Shown one piece after another: positions 1-8,355 of a DNA stretch of 37,275 bases (positions are counted from its first letter, which is position 1; each line of letters opens with the position of its first letter). Both the position numbers and the translations under genes were made by a program. A model generated the notes under the pieces. It had not been told where the DNA came from. It saw only the letters and a list, made by a program, of their open reading frames with translations, and ran no database searches. The DNA lies in assembly GCA_028679075.1 (NCBI GenBank), contig JAJRCF010000026.1:1-37275 (forward strand). The letters run 5' to 3'. The stretch is from Methanoregula sp. GTDB taxonomy: Archaea; Halobacteriota; Methanomicrobia; Methanomicrobiales; Methanospirillaceae.

Positions 1-2598
1 AAGGAACTGGAGCTTGGTGTAGGTATCGTCGACGTTTGCGTCGTTGATGCCCTGTGCAAGTGCTTCAGCTGCATCGGAGCCCTGGAGGCTGTTTGATCCG
101 AGGAGCTTGAAGATGGTGGTGGTCGAACCAGTGGCACCGCTGTTGATGAGCTGCTTGTTGTAGACGTATCCCGGGTTTGTTCCGTCGTCAAGTGCATGGA
201 GAGCGACATCGAATTCGCCGTTCTGCATTGGGTGCTGGACAACCACGAAGTACTGGCCGCTGGAAAGAGTCTTGGTGTCTTCCTGCTTGACTTCGTACTT
301 GAACGAGGCGTCGGAGTTGACGGATGCAGACTTCAGGACTGCGTAGTTCTTACCCATGATCCAGATCTGGACACTTGACGGGTCGCCCTGTGCGGTACCT
401 GAAATGTAGATCCTGTCACCCTTGGCAACCGTGGACTGGGATGCAGTCGCGGAAACGAAGGGCTTCTTGATGATGACGGAAACAGTGCCGTATGCCGCAT
501 TTGCAAGGTTCTTCTTGTTGTACGGCTGGCTTACTGCGTAGATGGTGTAGGTGCCTGCATCGAGTGCGAAGCTGGCGGTTCCCCACTTCCATGACCAGGT
601 GTTGTCACCGTTGACGTCGACTTCCTTGAAGTCGGAAATCACGTTGGTGGCGACACCCGGGTTCAGGGATCCTGCGTTCCTCGGGTCCTTGTCGGCGTCA
701 TTAATCACTGCGCCGTCCTCGGGGAGGTTCGGTCCGACCATGAACAGGTAGGTCTTGTACGTCTCGGTGTTGGTACCGGAGAACTTGATCTCTTCGCCGA
801 GGTAGTAGGACTGGTCGCCTGCTGCTACGATGGTGACTGCGCCCTTCTCGACGTTGACATCAACTTCGTCACTCTTGTAGGTAGTGCCGAAGAGGTTTTC
901 AACACGGATCGTATACTTCTGTGCCTTGGTCCAGTTGTTAGTGGTCCATTCTACAGTCCGTGTCCCTGAGTTTGAGGTCTTGATGTATGCGTAGTACCGT
1001 GTCTTGTTGTAAGAATTAACGGTGGTCTTGTTTGCTGCAACATCCCGCCAGATGGTCTTACCTGCACCATTCTCGTACTGGTAGTCACCATAGTTGTGTA
1101 TGGCAGTCTGTGCCGCGCCGGTAGTCGAGTTGATACCTGATGCATCAATTGCATTATCAAAGTTGACGTCAGCCTGGTTGTTGACGATCTGCGGGGGCTG
1201 GTCATCATAACCGCCGGTCATTGCACTGGTGCCCTTGACCCACACGTAGTAGTAGGTAGATGGCTTACCGGTGACAGTCACGGAGAACGCCTTGGAACGG
1301 ACGACGGAGTCCTTGTTGGCCTCGATCTTGACCGTGTCAGAGACGAGGGTAACGGTACCGGTTGCCGAGATGGTCTTGCCGGTGTAGTCAGCGCCTGCGT
1401 TCTTGTAGTTGTCCTTCATCTTGTTGAGCAGGGATTCTGCCCAGACACTGTAGGTTCCGACAGGGTAGCTGTACTGGCCGTTGCTGTCAGTTGCATCGGT
1501 AACCCAGTAGTTGTTGGAGTCGCCGAAGTACCATGGCTGTTGGTTGACAAACTGCTTGGTAATGCTGGTTGCATTGTACTTTCCGTTCTGCGCACCAACG
1601 ATCAAGCTGCTGTACGTGGCTCCTGCCTCGTCCTTCACCTTGATGGTGATGTACCCGTCAGTTGCAGTGGTGGGGCCGAATACCGGGAGAGCACCTGTGT
1701 GCTGATACGTGGTAAGCCATGAGGCGGTACCTATGGGTGTCGCACCAGTGGAATCTGCCGTGTAGTTCTGCGCAGTCCATGGATTCTGCCAATCGATAGT
1801 AGCAGTGTTGTTCCAGTATACTTCAGTGTAGGTACCAGTGAAGTTATAGCCGTATGTCTGCTTGTTAATGACACTACCAGCAACAGAAGTCGTGTTGGTA
1901 ACCTTGTAGATATTACCAGAAACTAATACAGCAACCGATTGGTTGGATAAACCCGTACTGTTCATGTTCCATGAGGACGTGGCACCACCGGGAAGGAACG
2001 AGGATCCACCAGCAGCATCTACCATACCGAATGGTTGGGACCAGATCGTGTTGTTCCTCTGGGAAGCCAGCGTTACCGGGTGCATGTTGGTGTTAACCTG
2101 TACCGTAAGGTGCTGACCCTGCGGGACCTGCAGACCGGTTATATCCTTGGACTGTCCCCAGTCCCAGACGGCGACTGAAATGGTCGGGTCCTGTACGTTG
2201 AACACGGGACCGACAGATGTTATCGGGGTCTTGCCATTAGATTCAAGCACATACCAGTTCCCGGTGTATCCGATAAAGTCCGTGGGAGAGACCTGGAAGT
2301 TCTTGTACGTGTTGTCAAGAACGAGCTTCTTGGTCGGTGATGAGGCTGTCAGATCTGCTGCAGATGCCCACCAGCCGATGGTCATTAACGCCGGAGCGTT
2401 ATCAAGAGAATTAAAGTTGGTTTGTGCGGTGTTCAGTGCGTGAGTCAGGTTGAGACCCTCCTCACCGATAAATACGGTTGCACCTTGTGCAATAATCGTT
2501 CCGTTCGAGTTAGTGTCAGTTACTGCCGAGACTGGCATAACTGCAAGAAGTACGAACAGAGCGACTGCAACGAGTGCAATAGATAATCGCTTAGTCAT
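1..2598 (-). CDS. S-layer / surface glycoprotein, 3' end outside window
   Basis: This minus-strand frame is open from an ATG at 2598 to the window edge (866 codons, no stop), so the C-terminus is missing. The N-terminus is a clear Sec signal peptide: a short basic start (MTKRL), a hydrophobic core to about residue 21 and a likely cut after VSA (residue 25). Mature protein begins with a stretch containing GATVFIGEEGLNLT, typical of the N-terminal domain of Methanomicrobiales S-layer proteins (Pfam DUF3821, from memory). Farther along I read GQYFVVVQHPMQNGEFDV, another motif of these cell-wall proteins. Composition is rich in Asn, Thr, Ser, Val and Tyr, with sequons such as N-G-T (residue 32) and N-L-T. 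It should be an exported, probably N-glycosylated envelope subunit. The GGAGG at 2609-2613, 10 nt before the ATG, fixes the start. Sure of the class; individual domain borders not resolved. Confidence 0.9.
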   Translation of the reverse strand, partial: MTKRLSIALVAVALFVLLAVMPVSAVTDTNSNGTIIAQGATVFIGEEGLNLTHALNTAQTNFNSLDNAPALMTIGWWASAADLTASSPTKKLVLDNTYKNFQVSPTDFIGYTGNWYVLESNGKTPITSVGPVFNVQDPTISVAVWDWGQSKDITGLQVPQGQHLTVQVNTNMHPVTLASQRNNTIWSQPFGMVDAAGGSSFLPGGATSSWNMNSTGLSNQSVAVLVSGNIYKVTNTTSVAGSVINKQTYGYNFTGTYTEVYWNNTATIDWQNPWTAQNYTADSTGATPIGTASWLTTYQHTGALPVFGPTTATDGYITIKVKDEAGATYSSLIVGAQNGKYNATSITKQFVNQQPWYFGDSNNYWVTDATDSNGQYSYPVGTYSVWAESLLNKMKDNYKNAGADYTGKTISATGTVTLVSDTVKIEANKDSVVRSKAFSVTVTGKPSTYYYVWVKGTSAMTGGYDDQPPQIVNNQADVNFDNAIDASGINSTTGAAQTAIHNYGDYQYENGAGKTIWRDVAANKTTVNSYNKTRYYAYIKTSNSGTRTVEWTTNNWTKAQKYTIRVENLFGTTYKSDEVDVNVEKGAVTIVAAGDQSYYLGEEIKFSGTNTETYKTYLFMVGPNLPEDGAVINDADKDPRNAGSLNPGVATNVISDFKEVDVNGDNTWSWKWGTASFALDAGTYTIYAVSQPYNKKNLANAAYGTVSVIIKKPFVSATASQSTVAKGDRIYISGTAQGDPSSVQIWIMGKNYAVLKSASVNSDASFKYEVKQEDTKTLSSGQYFVVVQHPMQNGEFDVALHALDDGTNPGYVYNKQLINSGATGSTTTIFKLLGSNSLQGSDAAEALAQGINDANVDDTYTKLQFL

Positions 2599-3145
2599 GT
2601 GTTCAATTCCTCCAAAGTTTACATCATACATTGCAAGCCGCGAACCGCGTTCGACAAATGCCGAATAACGATTCTGCGAGCCCCATACTCCGTTTAGACG
2701 GAATATGAAACAGTATTTGTAAAAGTGCCAATATATCCTTTGTGGTTGTTTTTATTGGTTAATCCGGGTATAAAAAAACGCGGTTTTCCAATTCAAAGCC
2801 CACAATACGGTTTTTTTGTCCTGCATCCAGTCCCTTTTCATAGAGGGGTCAGTGCGATACATACTATGCAATCGGTATATATCACGCGCATGACGTTATA
2901 ACATTCCATAATACTACTATACACATCAGTGTACATATGTACTCATCGGTTTTTTGAGCATTGTTTTTGATAGAGCCACTCAATCAGTGCTCGATCCCTC
3001 TTTATCACGTTCACCATATATCGCATTGCATCACCTCAGCATTCTACCTTAGCATTCTAAGTAGTATGTAACCAAGCCTGCCAATGATTCAGGCCCGGAG
3101 CCACAATTCAACAGTTATACAATCTGTCATAACAAATACCTGGGT
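2599..3145. promoter_or_regulatory. Long divergent regulatory region between the S-layer gene and thyA
   Basis: This gap of 547 bp holds no convincing gene. For the S-layer gene (minus) there is a strong GGAGG ribosome site at 2609-2613 and a possible TATA (GGATATAT, about 2730-2738), which would give a leader of roughly 110 nt. A 5-bp hairpin (TCCGT/ACGGA, 2689-2702) would lie near the leader's 5' end. For thyA (plus) the sequence CAGTTATACAATC around 3111-3123 is a plausible TATA about 30 bp before the ATG. Also seen: a perfect 12-bp palindrome GTACATATGTAC at 2931-2942 and a close direct repeat of AGCATTCTA around 3038-3058. Assignment of these elements is inference. Confidence 0.5.
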
Positions 3146-3871
3146 ATGAGAGTGATCCGTGCACCAAGCATCGGGAAGGCACACGAGCAGGTCATCCAGA
3201 TGATCCTGGAGAAAGGCTGGGTGCTCACTACGGAAGATGCCGAAGCAACCGTTGAATTCGAGGAGATCGCCATGCAGGTCGATACCCCCCTTGCAGAACC
3301 GATGGTGAGCCCGCACTCCCGGTTCCAGCAGAAGTTCGTGGAGCAGTACGCAAAGGACCTGCTGCATGGCTCGCATGCCTCGTTCGAGTATGACTACCAC
3401 GGCCGGCTCTTCGACTGGGGCGAACGGCTCTCCGTTGACGGGCAGCCGGTACATGTCGACCAGATCGCATACATCGTGGAAAAACTCCGATCGTCACCGG
3501 TGTCGCGGCGGGCAATCGCCATCACGTGGAACCCGGTCATCGATGAAAAGCTCGATGACTGCCCCTGCCTCCAGCTCATCCAGTGCGTGCTGCGGGACGG
3601 AAAACTGGGCATGCGGGTGATCTTCAGATCGAATGACATGCTGACGGCTGCCGGTGCAAACATGTACGCCCTCGTCCAGCTCCAGAAATCCATTGCCGAC
3701 CAGCTCGGCGTCCCGTGCGGGACCTACACCCACATCTCGCTCATCCCCCACATCTACTACATCCGCGATATGCACGACATCGAGCCGTTCTGCGGCCGGG
3801 GCAAGCTCATCCAGCCGGTGAAAGAAGTCTGCAGGGCCTGCCAGAGCTGTGACCGGGCCGGGTCCGTATAA
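3146..3871 (+). CDS. thyA: Thymidylate synthase, methanogen type
   Basis: The 241-residue product resembles the short archaeal ThyA-like thymidylate synthase of methanogens, which methylates dUMP to dTMP, presumably using a tetrahydromethanopterin-type one-carbon donor (family knowledge). The catalytic cysteine region reads DDCPCLQLIQC, with the Pro-Cys pair at residues 140-141. It is followed by the phosphate-binding RSND (161-164) and an A-N pair (171-172) in place of the usual folate-enzyme segment. The C-terminus carries an unusual CxxCxxC cluster (C229, C232, C235) plus C216. The ATG at 3146 has only a weak ribosome site but follows a TATA-like element by about 30 bp, consistent with a short leader. 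It is a single gene, followed by tRNA-Gln. Family assignment is fairly secure; the cofactor is inferred. Confidence 0.85.
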   Translation: MRVIRAPSIGKAHEQVIQMILEKGWVLTTEDAEATVEFEEIAMQVDTPLAEPMVSPHSRFQQKFVEQYAKDLLHGSHASFEYDYHGRLFDWGERLSVDGQPVHVDQIAYIVEKLRSSPVSRRAIAITWNPVIDEKLDDCPCLQLIQCVLRDGKLGMRVIFRSNDMLTAAGANMYALVQLQKSIADQLGVPCGTYTHISLIPHIYYIRDMHDIEPFCGRGKLIQPVKEVCRACQSCDRAGSV

Positions 3872-3961
3872 CCATAACCAATGGGACATAACCAATGTGA
3901 AGGGGGTGGCGGTTGTCCGTCACCTTAATTAAGCAACAGCGGTAAAAAATATGGGTCAAAT

Positions 3962-4034
3962 AGCCCGGTAGTGTAGCGGTCAATCATGGGGGACTCTGGA
4001 TCCCCCGACAGCAGTTCGAATCTGCTCCGGGCTA
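3962..4034 (+). tRNA. tRNA-Gln (anticodon CTG)
   Basis: A full cloverleaf can be drawn. Acceptor arms AGCCCGG (3962-3968) and CCGGGCT (4027-4033) pair, with discriminator A4034. The anticodon stem GGGGA/TCCCC encloses the loop CTCTGGA, giving anticodon CTG (3996-3998). The T arm has the usual TTCGAAT. CCA is not encoded. AT-rich TATA-like sequences lie just upstream (CCTTAATTAAGC near 3923-3934). Confidence 0.95.
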
Positions 4035-4109
4035 CTTCTTTTCGCAGAGTTTTGTATTACCGTAATTCCTGCATTGATACCGGAGGACACATCCCGTCAG
4101 ATATCCGCA

Positions 4110-4826
4110 TTATGCGATCAGGGCTGAAAGGATACATGCAAGGAATATCGCGCCGAACATCCCCGGGCCGCCAATGCTGACTTCGGGTATTTCCATATCC
4201 CGGATACGGGGGATCTGTGCGATACCCGCGCCGATCAGCGTGCCCGCGGTACCGGCCACAAATGCCGTCACTCCCGCCGACAGACCGGCCCCTCCGGCCA
4301 GCAGGAGCCCGCAGAGAATTGCGACAAGCCCGGGCATGAACACGGGGGCACGGATGCCGTAGCCGGGTATCGAGCGCGTGGCCAGCCACGCAACAACGGC
4401 AACAATAACGATACTGATCACAACGGGCTGGAGAACTGCCATACCCAGGACGGTGGTCGCACGATAGAGCAGGTAGGCCGATACTGCAATGGGGATCAAC
4501 GCCCCTCCGAGGTTAAGCGAGACTACGGTCTCCCATGCCTGTTGATGGGAAAACGGATTTCCTGCACCAGTAAACGGCAGTGCCGCATTATCGACCCGGA
4601 TGGTATCGCGCCTGATCCGGTACAGGGGAATATTCACAAAACTCCCAAACAACATCAGCAGGACTACCGCAAGCGCTGCGATCCACGAGAAACCAAGCCG
4701 GGTGAAGGCCGCCCCCACGAGCCCGAGAAAGATGAGCGGGATCATGAGAATGACCAGCCCGATAAGAAGGATCAGGGCAATGATGGAAAGCGGCCCTGCC
4801 GAGTACATCCGGATACCATTACTCAT
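4110..4826 (-). CDS. DUF1614 family membrane protein
   Basis: This is a 238-residue polytopic membrane protein with several hydrophobic helices: residues about 10-40, 42-66, 105-125, 130-152, 160-210 and the C-terminal 220-238. It resembles the archaeal/bacterial DUF1614 family (COG4089), whose function is unknown. Glycine-rich helices near the C-terminus and the motif PGYGIRAPVFMPG are the most distinctive parts. It is the third gene of an operon with nop5 and flpA: its ATG lies 3 bp after the flpA stop, and the last flpA codons contain a GGAGGAAA ribosome site (4833-4840). Linkage to the RNA-methylation genes is positional; nothing in the sequence indicates a role in RNA metabolism. Confidence 0.75.
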   Translation of the reverse strand: MSNGIRMYSAGPLSIIALILLIGLVILMIPLIFLGLVGAAFTRLGFSWIAALAVVLLMLFGSFVNIPLYRIRRDTIRVDNAALPFTGAGNPFSHQQAWETVVSLNLGGALIPIAVSAYLLYRATTVLGMAVLQPVVISIVIVAVVAWLATRSIPGYGIRAPVFMPGLVAILCGLLLAGGAGLSAGVTAFVAGTAGTLIGAGIAQIPRIRDMEIPEVSIGGPGMFGAIFLACILSALIA

Positions 4827-4829
4827 GGA

Positions 4830-5441
4830 TCATTTCCTCCCGGGTTTTATGCAGACAATCGCCGCATGGTCCTTGTGGTACGGGGAGAGCCAGACGCTTT
4901 CCATAACCTCAAGACCGGCTGCCGCGAGCTCGGCGATTGTGTCGTGAAATACCTCTTCAGGAGTCTTCCGGATATCCACGCTCCGGGTCTTGAGCATGAG
5001 GATCGCATGCCCACCCTGCCTGAGGAAGGCGCAGTTCCTCGCAAGGATTGCCGCCTGATCGGGCTGTGCCACGTCCTGGTAGAGCAGGTCAACTTCTTCG
5101 ACAAGCGGGGCATACTGCTCCGGCCGCGACGCATCTGCCATGATCGGGACGAGGTTCTTTCGCCTGCGTGCCACTTCCAGCAGGTCCTGCATAGGCCTCG
5201 GGGCAAACTCGACTGCGTAGACCACCTCCACGTAGTCGGCCACGTGCGAGACCGTGGTCCCGTTCGCTGCACCGAGGTACAGTACCCGCATATCCGCGGT
5301 CAGTTCCACCCCGTTGCCCGTGTAATAGAGCGCCGCAAGCTTGCTCCGGAACGGGTCCCAGACCCGGGCGCCGGCGAGCATCCGTTCGCTATACACCCCT
5401 CCTTCACCCTGCGATACCAGTACATCCCCAATCCGGATCAT
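4830..5441 (-). CDS. flpA: Fibrillarin-like rRNA/tRNA 2'-O-methyltransferase
   Basis: The 203-residue product is archaeal fibrillarin, the catalytic SAM-dependent subunit of box C/D ribonucleoproteins, which methylates ribose 2'-OH groups of rRNA and tRNA. The N-terminus has SERMLAGARVWDPFRSKLAA, the usual lead-in. The SAM-binding loop is VLYLGAANGTTVSHVAD (about residues 53-69), followed by YAVEFAPRPMQDLL, ADASRP and LYQDVAQPDQA (about 118-130), all family signatures. The size matches a compact archaeal fibrillarin. Its ATG overlaps the nop5 stop by 4 bp, so translation is probably coupled. Fibrillarin and Nop5 bind each other directly, so the gene order mirrors the complex. Confidence 0.97.
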   Translation of the reverse strand: MIRIGDVLVSQGEGGVYSERMLAGARVWDPFRSKLAALYYTGNGVELTADMRVLYLGAANGTTVSHVADYVEVVYAVEFAPRPMQDLLEVARRRKNLVPIMADASRPEQYAPLVEEVDLLYQDVAQPDQAAILARNCAFLRQGGHAILMLKTRSVDIRKTPEEVFHDTIAELAAAGLEVMESVWLSPYHKDHAAIVCIKPGRK

Positions 5442-6301
5442 GGTTTATCCCCTGCACCCAATCGATCGATGCGTGCCTGTGCTCCTTCGAGGAACTCCGG
5501 CACCAGAACACCACGGAAGTAATCGAGCCGGGCGGCGATGGCCAGTTTCCCGGCAAGCGCCCGGGCGACCTTTCCCCGCCGTTCCTTCGGCGCATTGTGC
5601 ACTCGCCGGTGCTGGAAGATGATCCCGTGCTTGGGGGAGGGAGACTTCGTCCGCAGGTGGGCAAAGAGGGCGGTCCGGGCCCCGAGCACCTGGATTGCAC
5701 TTGCCGGAAGACGGGAGAGCGGGAGGAGCCCCCCCGCATTGGACATGAGCCTGGCAGCGACCAGTCCCCCGATCAGCGCACTGGTATTGGGCATCACCAG
5801 GTTTGCCCGTGACGAGACCTCCCGGGCAAGATCGGTCCTCGCTGCTGCCAGCTGCTCGACCTGCTGGGCAACCCGCCCGAGTGCCCCCCGTTGTTTCTGG
5901 GAGATGCTTTTCACCAGCACGTGCGCCGGTGTCCGGTGATACTTGCGGGAGAAGGCCGGGTGCCGGACCTGGTGCCACTCCGCCACCCGCTCCGAGAGCA
6001 GGTTGATCATCTCATCCATCCCGTCAAGCGTCCGCACCATCTGGAGCAGCTCGGTATCCTTGCCCGCATACTGCTCACGGATATCCTGCTCGGCAGCAGC
6101 AAAACAGAGCTCGCGGAGTGCCGAGAAGTACCCGGAACGGTCGCTGCACACACCGCATGCGACTGCATCCTTCCATGTCAGGGGGATGAAACCGTCCATC
6201 GTGGCCCGGAGGGATCGTATGCGCCGGGCGCGGGCCGCAGCATCACCGGTAAACGGCGTGCATACCTCCCCGTCAACGTCCCCGAACCAGTAGGATTGCA
6301 T
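5438..6301 (-). CDS. Nop5/Nop56-type box C/D RNP core protein
   Basis: This 287-residue protein is the archaeal Nop5 scaffold that bridges fibrillarin and the L7Ae-bound C/D guide RNA. The C-terminal Nop domain is clear: GGLVAARLMSNAGGL, then the RNA-binding segment SPSPKHGIIFQH and RGKVARALAGKLAIAARLD. The middle is coiled-coil-like (INLLSERVAEW and the following helices). It is shorter than many archaeal Nop5 proteins (about 370-400 residues), mainly at the N-terminal fibrillarin-binding end. The ATG at 6301 is chosen because translation upstream of it is non-conserved in character and a TATA-like CTTTATTG lies about 25-30 bp upstream (6324-6331), suggesting a nearly leaderless mRNA. It is first in an operon with flpA and a DUF1614 gene. 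Confidence 0.93.
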   Translation of the reverse strand: MQSYWFGDVDGEVCTPFTGDAAARARRIRSLRATMDGFIPLTWKDAVACGVCSDRSGYFSALRELCFAAAEQDIREQYAGKDTELLQMVRTLDGMDEMINLLSERVAEWHQVRHPAFSRKYHRTPAHVLVKSISQKQRGALGRVAQQVEQLAAARTDLAREVSSRANLVMPNTSALIGGLVAARLMSNAGGLLPLSRLPASAIQVLGARTALFAHLRTKSPSPKHGIIFQHRRVHNAPKERRGKVARALAGKLAIAARLDYFRGVLVPEFLEGAQARIDRLGAGDKP

Positions 6302-6362
6302 GAAAAAAGATGGACGCCGGCGGCAATAAAGATCGCATATCACAGTGGTATCACAACACCCG

Positions 6363-7577
6363 TCATACCCATGCAATACCAAAAGAGTACAATATGACAG
6401 GGACCATGATCGCACCCATGCAATAAACCCTCGGCAGGTTTATGAAATGGGGCACGAGTCCAAGCGCCGTTGCAAGGACAAGGACGACAAGACCGAACGG
6501 GCCGGTGAGGACAATGCAGAGGATGACAACAAAGAAAATCACTGCCCGGTTTAAAGCGAAGCTGTCGATATTGCCGATCAAGTAGGCAGAGCGGGAGAAC
6601 CAGATCGTAATGCCGTACGCTGCGCACGCGGCAAGTACTCCGGCAACCATCAGCTCGCTCATGGGAGGGAGGGTAAGTTCAGAGAGCGCTGCCATCACCC
6701 CGTTCCGCATCCGGGACAGGGCAAAGAGGGCCGCAAGCCCGATGAACGCGTTCGCCGTGTTTGCCGCATTGGTCGCAAGGATGTATGCCCGCCGGTCCTT
6801 CTCGTACCCGATAACTGATGCCAGTACACCGTTGGCCGACGCAGTCGACAGCCCGGGAAGCCATCCTACGGCAACACCGGCAATCGTTCCGAGCAGTGAT
6901 GATTTCACCAGGGTCCGGTCATCCATCCGTATTCCCTGGAACTGCTGAGCCGGAACAATCCCCCGCGACGCCGTCAGGAGCACCGAGATCCCAAAGAGCC
7001 CGGTGAGGAGCGGCATCAGGATCGCGCTGCCTCCCGCAAGGGTGTGCCACCCGAGGAAGGCATACCGCAGGGCAAACAGCCCGAGAATACCTGAAACAAA
7101 GAAGATTACCAGCCCCCAGCCGGGCGCCTCGCTCGTGACGACCATATAGCCCACCGTCGCGATCAGCAGGATGCCGATCCACCAGTCAAAGTAGGGCTGG
7201 AGTGCGGGCAGAAGGAGAAAGCAGAGGATCGAGAGCGGGACTGCGATGATCATCGCACAGGCACTCCCGAGCGCCGCAATCCGCACCGCTTCCTCGCCAT
7301 TGCCTTCAAGGCAGAGGGCATGAGCCGGCAGGACGGCAAGGGATGTGTCTGCGTCCGGAATGCCAAGGAATGTCGAGGGGACCGCATCGACAAACGTATG
7401 CGTGATCAGGGCGGCAAACAGGGTGCACGCAAGTGCGACCGGCCCGAGCACTGCAATGAGGGCGAGCTGAAGGCTCAGGAGGATACCGGCAAGGGTGTTT
7501 GCATGCACACCGGGGATGATCCCGCTGATGGTACCGAGGATTATGCCGAGGAGAGTGCCAAGCAGGATCTCAATCAT
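6363..7577 (-). CDS. TctA-like (DUF112) membrane permease
   Basis: This 404-residue polytopic membrane protein has the features of the archaeal branch of the TctA/tripartite tricarboxylate permease family (COG1784). There is an N-terminal glycine-rich helix pair, GTISGIIPGVHANTLAG, an internal VPSTFLGIPDADT, and a second, related half, GWLPGLSTASANG, reflecting the two-fold repeat. In bacteria TctA works with a periplasmic binding protein and TctB; no partner is seen here, and the archaeal substrate is unknown. A GTG at 7595 would add six residues. I prefer the ATG at 7577 because a TATA-like ACTTATATTC at about 7598-7607 places a leaderless start there. It diverges from hemD. Confidence 0.8.
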   Translation of the reverse strand: MIEILLGTLLGIILGTISGIIPGVHANTLAGILLSLQLALIAVLGPVALACTLFAALITHTFVDAVPSTFLGIPDADTSLAVLPAHALCLEGNGEEAVRIAALGSACAMIIAVPLSILCFLLLPALQPYFDWWIGILLIATVGYMVVTSEAPGWGLVIFFVSGILGLFALRYAFLGWHTLAGGSAILMPLLTGLFGISVLLTASRGIVPAQQFQGIRMDDRTLVKSSLLGTIAGVAVGWLPGLSTASANGVLASVIGYEKDRRAYILATNAANTANAFIGLAALFALSRMRNGVMAALSELTLPPMSELMVAGVLAACAAYGITIWFSRSAYLIGNIDSFALNRAVIFFVVILCIVLTGPFGLVVLVLATALGLVPHFINLPRVYCMGAIMVPVILYSFGIAWV

Positions 7578-7664
7578 TGATTGAATATATGACACTGCGA
7601 ATATAAGTCAACCGAAATGCATACCATCATCATATCGCGAATACTATCACGAAGCAGCATCCCC

Positions 7665-8354
7665 ATGAAGATCGCAGTTACCCGCCTGAAAGGAAAGGAG
7701 AAGAGCGATGCCTCACGCTGTAGCGAGTACGGTCATTCGTGCTACAGCGTCCACCCCCTCCACTCGGAGCTCCATGAGGACGAGATCGCGCGATTCATCG
7801 AAGAGGCAGAGAGCGGAACGTTCGACTGCATCTTCTTTACGAGCGCCCTTCCGGCAAAGATCATTGCCCCCCGCCTCACCTCCCGTTCGCGGGTGATCGC
7901 GATCGGCCCCCAGACGGCAAAGGAACTCCAGGAATACAACATCACCTGCGAGACCCTGCCGGGTTTCTATTCGCGGGACTTCGTGCCGTACCTGGGTGAC
8001 TGGATCAAGGGAAAACACATCGGCATCCCACGGGCAGACGTGCCAAATTTAAAACTCCTCGATGCAATCACGGCAGCGGATGGGATCGTGCACGAGTTCC
8101 GGTGTTACGGGCTTGAACCAACCGGCGAACCACTCGATCTCGGGCAGGCCGGTGCAGTCCTGTTCACGAGCGCGATGTCCTATACCAAAGCCCGCTGGGC
8201 TCCCCGCGGCGACCTCCTCGTGATGGCGATCGGCGACATCACCGCCGCAGCCATGCGGGCAGGAGGAACGGTTCCCACGGTTGTGGGGGACGGATCGCTT
8301 GAGGGATCATTAAAGGCACTGAATGATTATCTCGCACAATGGAGAGGACACTGA
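7665..8354 (+). CDS. hemD: Uroporphyrinogen-III synthase
   Basis: The 229-residue product resembles HemD, which cyclises hydroxymethylbilane to uroporphyrinogen III, the precursor of factor F430, cobamides and sirohaem in a methanogen. The two-lobed architecture is visible: an N-terminal MKIAVTR strand, FFTSALPAKI and VIAIGPQTAKEL in the first lobe, and AVLFTSAMSYTKA and LVMAIGDITAAAMR in the second, with family-typical TS and (A/I)G(x)xTA motifs. An ATG 48 bp upstream is in frame, but the family consensus begins at MKIAVTR (7665), so I chose that start. It is followed by cbf5 with only 1 bp between the TGA and the next ATG, so the two are likely co-transcribed. Confidence 0.88.
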   Translation: MKIAVTRLKGKEKSDASRCSEYGHSCYSVHPLHSELHEDEIARFIEEAESGTFDCIFFTSALPAKIIAPRLTSRSRVIAIGPQTAKELQEYNITCETLPGFYSRDFVPYLGDWIKGKHIGIPRADVPNLKLLDAITAADGIVHEFRCYGLEPTGEPLDLGQAGAVLFTSAMSYTKARWAPRGDLLVMAIGDITAAAMRAGGTVPTVVGDGSLEGSLKALNDYLAQWRGH

Positions 8355-8355
8355 T

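Noticed and set aside
4542..5522. 326-codon plus-strand frame opposite flpA and the DUF1614 gene
   Set aside because: Antisense shadow of fibrillarin and a membrane protein; no recognisable motif.
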